From contig CAZSOQ010000091.1 of assembly GCA_964608495.1 (NCBI GenBank), forward strand, positions 1 to 19,994: a stretch of 19,994 nt of DNA. The letters are read 5' to 3'. This stretch comes from JAKORR01 sp964608495. GTDB taxonomy: Bacteria > Armatimonadota > Zipacnadia > Zipacnadales > FEN-943. The position numbers were made by a program, and so were the translations under genes. The notes beneath the pieces are model-generated. The model did no database searches. It worked only from the letters and a program-made list of their open reading frames with translations, and was not told where the DNA came from. Each line of letters begins with the position of its first letter. Position 1 is the stretch's first letter. Shown piece after piece: positions 14,071 to 19,994 of this stretch.

Positions 14071-14415
14071 TCAGACCAGGTACTCATCCTCCGGGTCGTA
14101 GGCCGGCGTCGTCACAATCACCGCTCGCATCCTTCCGACAGCCCGATGCACCACGCCCGGGGGAATGTAGACGGCCGTCCCGGGGCTCACCTCGACGGAA
14201 CGGCCGTTCAGCTCCAGCGCTCCCTGTCCTTCCAGGATGTAGTAGACCTCCGAGGTCTGCTGGTGGTAGTGCGCCCTGGCGTCGGCCAGGTCAACCACGT
14301 GGAGCCCCATGCGCTGGACGCTGTCGCGGGTTATCAGCCGGTAGCTCGCGCCGCAGGAGTGCAGGATCGGTTCCACCTGCTCGAGCCTGACGACCACCGG
14401 CTCCTCCGTGCTCAT
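14071..14415 (-). CDS. Small single-domain cupin protein
   Basis: This 114-residue protein is one cupin barrel. The first motif, ARAHYHQQTSEVYYILEGQG, gives metal ligands His49, His51 and Glu56, and the second, PGTAVYIPPGVVHRAV, gives His90. That is a full set of cupin metal ligands. Small cupins act as isomerases, dioxygenases or sugar-binding sensors, so the reaction cannot be read from this. I chose the ATG at 14415 because GGGAGGTGA lies about eleven bases upstream; the longer frame to 14484 runs through that site. The gene precedes the Gfo/Idh oxidoreductase on the same strand, suggesting a shared substrate such as a sugar or sugar acid. A weak -10 (TAGGAT, 14490-14485) lies upstream. 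Confidence 0.88.
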   Translation of the reverse strand: MSTEEPVVVRLEQVEPILHSCGASYRLITRDSVQRMGLHVVDLADARAHYHQQTSEVYYILEGQGALELNGRSVEVSPGTAVYIPPGVVHRAVGRMRAVIVTTPAYDPEDEYLV

Positions 14416-14553
14416 GGCCTGGGTCACCTCCCTGGGATGATCAGCCTGGCGGGCCGACCTGGGCCTTCCGCCCACGTTGGCCACATCCTACCTCGCGAGA
14501 GGAGCGGGTGCTGCCGTCACGATCGTGGGCTCTTGCGGGGTCGGGCCGTCGGT

Positions 14554-14582
14554 TTGACCCCACGGGGCAGGCAACCTACAAT
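14554..14582 (+). promoter_or_regulatory. Promoter of lipA
   Basis: TTGACC (14554-14559), a 17-base spacer and TACAAT (14577-14582) each match the sigma70 consensus at five of six positions. The start would fall near 14589, so the lipA ATG at 14598 is only about nine bases into the message. A perfect 10-bp palindrome CACGATCGTG (14518-14527) lies 26 bases upstream. Confidence 0.8.
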
Positions 14583-14597
14583 CGTCGGGATACTTCG

Positions 14598-15479
14598 ATG
14601 GAAACCGAAAGCGGCACTCACCAGCCCCTGCCGTCGTGGCTCCGCGTCAAGGTCGGGAAGAAGCACCAAGGCAGCACCACCCGTGACGTACTGGCCGCGT
14701 GCGGCGTACACACCGTCTGTCAGGAGGCGCGTTGCCCGAACGTGGGCGAGTGCTTCGGCTGCCAGACGGCGACCTTCCTGATCCTGGGCGATACCTGCAC
14801 GCGCGACTGCCGGTTCTGCGCGGTGAAGCACGGGCGGCCGAGGCCGCTCGACCCGGAGGAGCCGGGCCGAGTCACCCAGGCCGCGGCGGAGCTGGGTCTG
14901 GAGTTCGTGGTGGTCACCTCGGTCACGCGCGACGATCTGCCCGACGGCGGGGCGAGCCAGTTCGCCGCGACGATCCGGGCCCTTCGCGAGCGCCTGCCCG
15001 GCGTGGGCGTCGAGGTGCTGGTGCCCGACTTCCTGGGCCGCGAGGAGCCGCTGGCCACCGTCATGGCGGCCGGGCCGACGGTCCTCAACCACAACATCGA
15101 GACCGTGCGGCGTACTCAGCCGCTCCTGCGACCGCAGGCGGACTACGACCGGTCGCTGGGGGTCCTGAGGCGGGCTCGCGAGCTGGCCGCGAGGGTGCCC
15201 ACCAAGAGCGGGCTCATGGTAGGAGTTGGGGAGCGAGACGACGAAGTCTACCAGACACTGAAAGACCTGCGCACCGTGGGTTGTGAGATAGTAACGATCG
15301 GACAATACCTGCGCCCGACGCGGCGGCACCTGCCCGTGGATCGGTACGTGCCGCCCGAGCAGTTCGCCGAGTACCGCCGATGGGCGCAGGAGCTTGCCTT
15401 CACGTACGTCGCCGCGGATCCTCTCGTGCGCAGCAGTTACAGAGCAGCGGAGGCAGCGAGAGAGGCCCTGAAGAGCTGA
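14598..15479 (+). CDS. lipA: Lipoyl synthase (radical SAM)
   Basis: This 293-residue enzyme inserts two sulphur atoms into octanoyl groups on lipoyl domains, giving lipoate for 2-oxoacid dehydrogenases and the glycine cleavage system. Both iron-sulphur sites are present. The auxiliary cluster cysteines are Cys41, Cys46 and Cys52 (CQEARCPNVGEC). The radical SAM cluster is Cys67, Cys71 and Cys74 (CTRDCRFC). The C-terminal RSSY (278-281) supplies the conserved serine ligand of the auxiliary cluster. EFVVVTSVTRDDLPDGGA and VLNHNIETV are other family blocks. The ATG at 14598 is preferred: the promoter's expected start near 14589 excludes the upstream in-frame start at 14508. No clear ribosome site precedes it, consistent with a near-leaderless message. 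lipB is not adjacent; a TamB-like gene follows after 25 bases. Confidence 0.97.
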   Translation: METESGTHQPLPSWLRVKVGKKHQGSTTRDVLAACGVHTVCQEARCPNVGECFGCQTATFLILGDTCTRDCRFCAVKHGRPRPLDPEEPGRVTQAAAELGLEFVVVTSVTRDDLPDGGASQFAATIRALRERLPGVGVEVLVPDFLGREEPLATVMAAGPTVLNHNIETVRRTQPLLRPQADYDRSLGVLRRARELAARVPTKSGLMVGVGERDDEVYQTLKDLRTVGCEIVTIGQYLRPTRRHLPVDRYVPPEQFAEYRRWAQELAFTYVAADPLVRSSYRAAEAAREALKS

Positions 15480-15504
15480 CGCGGCCTGGCTCGCAGAGGA
15501 CCCA

Positions 15505-18500
15505 GTGCGACGTACCGTTCAGGTAACAGTCGAGCTCCTGAGCATGGTGGCGCTTCTGGCCGCGCTGGCGGCCCTCGCCCTGGGCGTGTTGGCTGCCAGC
15601 CGGGCCGAGGGCTTCCGGGGCTTCTTCCAGAAGGCGGCCGCTCAGGAGATCGCCAACCTCGTCGGTCGTCCCGTGCGCCTCGGCCCGGTAACGGGCAACC
15701 TCTGGTCCGGGATGACCATCGAGGGCTTCTCCATCGCGGCCCCGGACAGCAAGCCCGAGCTGGCCGTCGAGCAGCTCCACGTGGACTGGAACCTGCCCGC
15801 CATCGTCAAGCGCACAGCCGACCCGGCCAAGGCCATTCGTCGCCTGCGCGTGGTCCGGCCCTACCTGCGCCTGTACCGGGACGAGAAGGGCGTCACCAAC
15901 GTCCAGCGGCTGATCTACCTCATCCAGCAGCGCCTCGGCCTCCCCAAGGAGAAGAAGCCGCTGGGCGAGATGGGCTTCGTCGTCGAGGTGAGCGACGGGA
16001 CGATTGACTACGACCTGCACGGCCCCGGCCTGCCCGGCGGGCCCCAGAAGGGACGCATCTCGGGGCTGACGGGGACGCTGGACCCGCGCCGGCCGGCGCT
16101 GTGGCAACTGGCCCTCAAGCTCTCCACCGACGGTCAGTACGTGGACGAGGTGACGCTGCTGGCGGGCTTCTCGATCCCCACGGGCCAAGTGGGCGCGCAG
16201 ATCGCGGTGCGTGGGGCGCGGCTGGCGCGACTGGGCGATCTCTTCCTCCGGGGCCACGGTGCGCAGATAGGCTCGGGCTTCGCCGATGTGAGTGCGAATC
16301 TGTGGGTCCCGGCCGGCGGCGCTCCCGCGCGGTGGACGGTCAACGCGGCCGTGGAGGACGTATCGGTGAGCGTCCGAGAGGCGTCCGGCCCGATCAGGGT
16401 CCCGCGCGCCACTCTGGCTGCCTCGCCGGAGGGCGTCTTCCTCAGCGCCGCCCGGGCTCACTGGCGGAGCACCTCGACGGCCGTGGAGGCGATGGTGTGG
16501 GACTTCAAGGCGCCGGTGCTGGTGGCGCGTCTGGACGACCTGCGCCTGTACGTCCCGGACGTCCTGGCCCTGCTGCCCGCCAAGGTGAAGCGCGACCTGC
16601 CCGTCACGCCGGACATTCAGTGGCTGACCGGCAAGGCGGAGCTGACGGGCCCCGCCGACCGTCTCGACTGCACTCTCTCCGTCGCCTCCGGTTCGCCCCT
16701 GGCGGTCACCTACCGCGAGACCACCCTTCGGGCGTCGTCGCTGAGCGTTGAGGGCGTCCTGCACGACCTGACGCGCCCGGTCGCCGCGGGCCTGGTCGAG
16801 CTGGCCGACGTCGAGGTCGAGGGCCTGCCGGTTGTGAAGCTGCCCGGCGGCGAGAAGGCTCAGCCGGCCGTGTCGCCGATACCGAAGCTCTCGGCCCGCG
16901 TGGCGTGGGCCGACGACACGGCCGTGGCCGAGACCAGTGTGGCCCTGGGCGAGGTGACGGGGCTGCCCGTGCCCGTGCACGATCTCAGCGCCGAGGTGAG
17001 CCTGGCGGGCGATGTGGTGTCTGTGCGCGAGCTGGAGCTGCGGGCCGGGGAGGCGCCGGTGTCGGGGGAAGCCGTGGTCTCGCTGGCCCATGAGGGGAAT
17101 CAGGGCCAGGGGGTCTTCTCCTTCTCGGACCTGGACCTGGCGGCCCTGCAGCCCCTGCTGCCCGAGGACTTCGACCACGAGGTGAGGGGCACGGCGCAGG
17201 GCACGGCCCTGGTGTCGCTGGAGGGGAAGGACGTCAGTGTGCACGGGCAGGTGGCCGTGGCGGAGCCCGCCTTCGACGAGCAGGCAGTGACGGCCGCCAG
17301 CGCCGAGGTAGTGTGGGAGGACGAGCATCTGCGGGTGCCCTGGGCCCTGGCTGAGGCCCCCGAGGGGCGAGTCGTGCTGGCGGGCGAGATGGCGGGCAAG
17401 GATGTGAGCGCCCGGTTCTGGGCGGCCGAGGTGGACGTGGCCGCCCTGAGCTCGCGCTTCTCGACCGAGGGACCGGCGGGCACGGCCTGGGCCACCGGGA
17501 CGGTGACGGGGACCTACGAGGACCCGGTGGCGGAGGTGGAGGTCGCGGCCTATGGCGCGGGCTACAAGGACTACACGGTGCAGGCCGTCTACGCGGCCGG
17601 ACGGGGCAGCAAGAGGGAGGCGGACATCTCTCAGCTTCTGGCCTACAAGGGCGGTGCGGTGCTCAGCCTGTCGGGCCACGCCTCCGAGCTGTCGGCCGAG
17701 GCGCCCTACGGGAGCTTCGCGGGCCAGTTCCGCGTCCTGGGAGTGTCCATACCTGAGGCCCTGGAATGGGCCGAATACGAAGGCGACATCAGGCCCACAG
17801 GCTACGTCCAACTGACGGGCTCCATCACGGGCACGCTGGCCGAACCGGCGGTCGAGGGCACGGTGCACGTGGTGGGCGTCGAGCATGACATCTACCGTCT
17901 GGAGGAGCTGCGGGGTCCCGTGCGTTTCGCCGGCGACCACTTGAGCTTCGGCCCGGCGCACGGCCGCCTGCAGGGCATCCCGCTGACGGCCTGGGCCGAG
18001 GTGGACGGCGTGCGGTCGGACCCCTCACACGCCGTCACGCGGGCGGGCCTGGACACCGGCCCCATCGAGCTGTCGCGGGTCGTGGTGCTCCACCGCTACG
18101 GCATCGGGCTGGGCGGCGAGGCGTCGGTGCAGAAGGCCGTGGTCGAGATGCGCGGCACGCAGCTCGTCCAGGCCAGCGCGGATCTGTCCTGCTCGACGCT
18201 GCGCTTCGGCGACGAGGAGCTATCGCCCTTCGACGCCCACGTGCGCACCGAGGAGAAGCTGGTGAAGCTTCGACCCGTGGACGTGGGCCTGGCGGGGGGC
18301 GACGTCTTGCTGTCCGGCCAGTACGACACGGACAGCCGTGAGGTGGTCGCCGAGGCCCGTCTGACGGACTGCCGCCTGCCTTCGCTGCTGCAGGTGGCGA
18401 AGGAGGCCGCCCCGGCCATCGCGGCGTCGAAGGGCGGGGAGGACGACCCCGAGGCCCTGGGCCGACCCTACGCCAGCCTGGCGCTGCGCACCCGAGGTAT

Positions 18501-19994
18501 CCTGTCGGGCACGATCGGGGCGTCCGGCCCCGTGGACAAGCCGGTCCTTGTGGGGGACCTGCAGGGCACTCGGCTCACGCTGGACGGGCGGCGACTGCCG
18601 GAGGCCTCCCTGGCCTGCCGCTACCTGCCCGACCAGCGGCGCGTGGAGGACGTGGTGCTGGAGGCCCAGTACGGCCAGGGGCTCATCATCGTCGAGGGCT
18701 GGGTCGCTCTGGACGACGAGCTGTATCTGGTGGCCGACGCCAGCGACCTGGACGTCCACTCCCTCAGTGAGTGGTCGCCCACGCCTCTGGCTGCGGCGGG
18801 GTCGCTGCAGTTCACGTCGGTGGTCAGCGGGGCCGTGGACGCGCCCCTCGTCAAGGGCAGCCTGGACGTCACCGATCTGACCGTCGAGGGACTCCAGTTT
18901 GACCTGGTCTCCCTGCCCTTTGTCACCGTTGCCGAGGGGGGCATTGACGTTGACGGCCTGATCCTCAAGCGCGGGCCTCACGAGATGAAGGCTCAGGGCC
19001 ACCTGCCCTTCACCTGGGAGGAGCCCGGCGTGCCGACCGACCAGCCCCTGTCCTTCGCGGCCTCCTTTGAGAACGCGGATGTGGAGACCTTCAGGACCTT
19101 CGCCGAGGAGTACCACAACGCGCACTTCCCCGACTCGCCCGAGAATCCGTGGGCCAGCCTGCAGGCGGCGGGGCGCCTGGACGCGTCCGTGCAGGTCGGG
19201 GGCACGCTGAAGGAACCCACGCTGGCGGGAGCCGTGGGCATCACCGACGGGGCGGTCAAGATGGCCGGTTGGGCGACGCCGGTCGAGGGCGTGGGCCTCG
19301 AGGTTGCCATGGCGCCCAGGCCGGAGGGCGGCAGCCAGGTGGACCTGGGCGAGATGAGGGCGCGATACGGCCCGATGGAGCTGTGGGGCCGGGGCACCGT
19401 GCTCCTCACACAGACGGCCTTCGAGAAGCTGCTGGACAATCAGTGGGATGTGGCCTTCGGGGCGAAGGGCCCCGAGCTGTCCTTCGCGGGCGGCAATACG
19501 GCCGAGGACCTGGCCCTCGAGGTCCGGTTCGAGAGCACGCGCCCTGGGGAGGCCCGTCTGAGCGTGGCGGAGGGCAAGGCGAAACTCGGGGCGGGCGAGG
19601 CGGTCTTAGAAGGCGGCTGCACTCTGACGTCTCTTGACTGGACCCGCTTGCATAGGAACCAGTTCGACCTTGCTCTAGCGCTGAAGGACGCGCGCGTCAA
19701 ATATGGCGATACCTTCAACGGGCTGCTGTCGGGTCGTCTTGCCGTCAAGAATCCCAGCGCGGGTGAGCCCGCCAGGGTGGGGGGCGAGGTGAGCGTGGCC
19801 CACGCGGTGGCAGGGTTTCAGCCCGGAGGCGGCGCCCCGGCGCCGCAATTGCGCGCGGCGCCCGTGGAGGCCCCGGCCTTCACCTTCGACGTGCGGGGTG
19901 CCCTAGCGGAGGACGTGAAGGTGAGGGGCGCCGGGATCAACGTGCCCGTCCAGCCCGACTGGAATGCCTTCCGCCTGACGGGCACCCCTCAGGA
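15505..19994 (+). CDS. Large AsmA/TamB-like envelope protein (partial, open at right edge)
   Basis: The frame is uninterrupted from GTG 15505 to the window end, giving at least 1,496 residues. An N-terminal membrane segment (about residues 11-32, rich in Leu and Ala) is followed by a TamB/AsmA-type start: AQEIANLVGRPVRLGPVTG, then NLWSGMTIEGFSIAAPD and AVEQLHVDWN. The rest is low-complexity beta-strand sequence with a recurring pattern, Gly-x-h-x-Gly-Thr/Ser-x-x-x-Pro-x-h-x-Gly, near residues 659, 773, 998, 1098 and 1229. In TamB and AsmA-like proteins such repeats form a lipid-conducting groove between inner and outer membrane. GTG 15505 has GAGG five bases upstream; ATG 15544 is the alternative but lacks a good site. 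It lies 25 bases after lipA. TamB often sits beside a BamA-type gene, expected if so to the right. Confidence 0.87.
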   Translation, partial: MRRTVQVTVELLSMVALLAALAALALGVLAASRAEGFRGFFQKAAAQEIANLVGRPVRLGPVTGNLWSGMTIEGFSIAAPDSKPELAVEQLHVDWNLPAIVKRTADPAKAIRRLRVVRPYLRLYRDEKGVTNVQRLIYLIQQRLGLPKEKKPLGEMGFVVEVSDGTIDYDLHGPGLPGGPQKGRISGLTGTLDPRRPALWQLALKLSTDGQYVDEVTLLAGFSIPTGQVGAQIAVRGARLARLGDLFLRGHGAQIGSGFADVSANLWVPAGGAPARWTVNAAVEDVSVSVREASGPIRVPRATLAASPEGVFLSAARAHWRSTSTAVEAMVWDFKAPVLVARLDDLRLYVPDVLALLPAKVKRDLPVTPDIQWLTGKAELTGPADRLDCTLSVASGSPLAVTYRETTLRASSLSVEGVLHDLTRPVAAGLVELADVEVEGLPVVKLPGGEKAQPAVSPIPKLSARVAWADDTAVAETSVALGEVTGLPVPVHDLSAEVSLAGDVVSVRELELRAGEAPVSGEAVVSLAHEGNQGQGVFSFSDLDLAALQPLLPEDFDHEVRGTAQGTALVSLEGKDVSVHGQVAVAEPAFDEQAVTAASAEVVWEDEHLRVPWALAEAPEGRVVLAGEMAGKDVSARFWAAEVDVAALSSRFSTEGPAGTAWATGTVTGTYEDPVAEVEVAAYGAGYKDYTVQAVYAAGRGSKREADISQLLAYKGGAVLSLSGHASELSAEAPYGSFAGQFRVLGVSIPEALEWAEYEGDIRPTGYVQLTGSITGTLAEPAVEGTVHVVGVEHDIYRLEELRGPVRFAGDHLSFGPAHGRLQGIPLTAWAEVDGVRSDPSHAVTRAGLDTGPIELSRVVVLHRYGIGLGGEASVQKAVVEMRGTQLVQASADLSCSTLRFGDEELSPFDAHVRTEEKLVKLRPVDVGLAGGDVLLSGQYDTDSREVVAEARLTDCRLPSLLQVAKEAAPAIAASKGGEDDPEALGRPYASLALRTRGILSGTIGASGPVDKPVLVGDLQGTRLTLDGRRLPEASLACRYLPDQRRVEDVVLEAQYGQGLIIVEGWVALDDELYLVADASDLDVHSLSEWSPTPLAAAGSLQFTSVVSGAVDAPLVKGSLDVTDLTVEGLQFDLVSLPFVTVAEGGIDVDGLILKRGPHEMKAQGHLPFTWEEPGVPTDQPLSFAASFENADVETFRTFAEEYHNAHFPDSPENPWASLQAAGRLDASVQVGGTLKEPTLAGAVGITDGAVKMAGWATPVEGVGLEVAMAPRPEGGSQVDLGEMRARYGPMELWGRGTVLLTQTAFEKLLDNQWDVAFGAKGPELSFAGGNTAEDLALEVRFESTRPGEARLSVAEGKAKLGAGEAVLEGGCTLTSLDWTRLHRNQFDLALALKDARVKYGDTFNGLLSGRLAVKNPSAGEPARVGGEVSVAHAVAGFQPGGGAPAPQLRAAPVEAPAFTFDVRGALAEDVKVRGAGINVPVQPDWNAFRLTGTPQ

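Noticed and set aside
14508..14597. N-terminal extension of lipA to 14508
   Set aside because: It contains the near-consensus promoter, and the added residues have no lipoyl synthase similarity.
15400..17961. Minus-strand open frame of 853 codons under lipA and the TamB-like gene
   Set aside because: It is antisense to the TamB-like frame, which has a membrane anchor, family motifs and continuous coding to the edge. The antisense translation is Arg/His/Gly-rich low complexity, as expected from a high-GC shadow.

Overview
The window is about 20 kb of very GC-rich bacterial DNA with dense gene packing. Promoters are recognisably sigma70-like and most starts have GGAGG-type ribosome binding sites. 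A large AsmA/TamB-like protein and a lipobox-bearing lipoprotein argue for a diderm (two-membrane) bacterium. The mix of a secreted glycoside hydrolase, a Gfo/Idh/MocA oxidoreductase, a cupin, an HpcH/HpaI aldolase and REP-like palindromes is common in uncultured carbohydrate-degrading lineages such as Armatimonadota or Planctomycetota relatives. That placement is an inference from gene content only.

Layout, left to right. (1) 1-400, minus: a toxin-antitoxin module with a ribbon-helix-helix antitoxin and the start of a MazF-like toxin that runs off the left edge. It has its own promoter, and an inverted repeat sits over the -10. (2) 422-584, minus: a self-contained tRNA-Pro(CGG) unit with promoter, encoded CCA and terminator. 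(3) 665-4603, minus: a probable operon accB-hom-thrC-purC, with a promoter near 4710, a tandem 9-bp repeat at its -35 and a leader that can fold over the accB ribosome binding site. (4) 4899-5795, minus: a TolB-like beta-propeller lipoprotein. (5) 5981-7734, minus: a tightly coupled HpcH/HpaI aldolase and D-2-hydroxyacid dehydrogenase. (6) 7922-10882, minus: a 986-residue exported clan GH-A-type glycoside hydrolase starting at TTG. (7) 11110-12717, plus: a fumarate reductase/aspartate oxidase-like flavoprotein without partner subunits. (8) 12752-12882: a head-to-head REP-like palindrome pair, then a terminator serving the minus strand. (9) 12910-14415, minus: a cupin and a Gfo/Idh/MocA oxidoreductase. 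(10) 14598 to the right edge, plus: lipA behind a near-consensus promoter, then a TamB/AsmA-like gene open for at least 1,496 codons.

How the genes fit together. hom and thrC supply two steps of threonine synthesis, purC one step of purine synthesis and accB the biotin carrier for malonyl-CoA synthesis, so the left operon is central anabolism. The middle (about 5-14.4 kb) looks like accessory carbon metabolism: export of a polysaccharide-active enzyme, aldol cleavage of sugar-acid-like substrates, keto-acid reduction and sugar oxidation or epimerisation. Its substrate cannot be read from sequence. The right end is lipoate synthesis and cell-envelope biogenesis.

No CRISPR array, transposase, phage gene or rRNA is visible. 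I saw no clear case of a wholly new system. The least explained items are the secreted hydrolase, the aldolase/dehydrogenase pair, the orphan flavoprotein and the large envelope protein.
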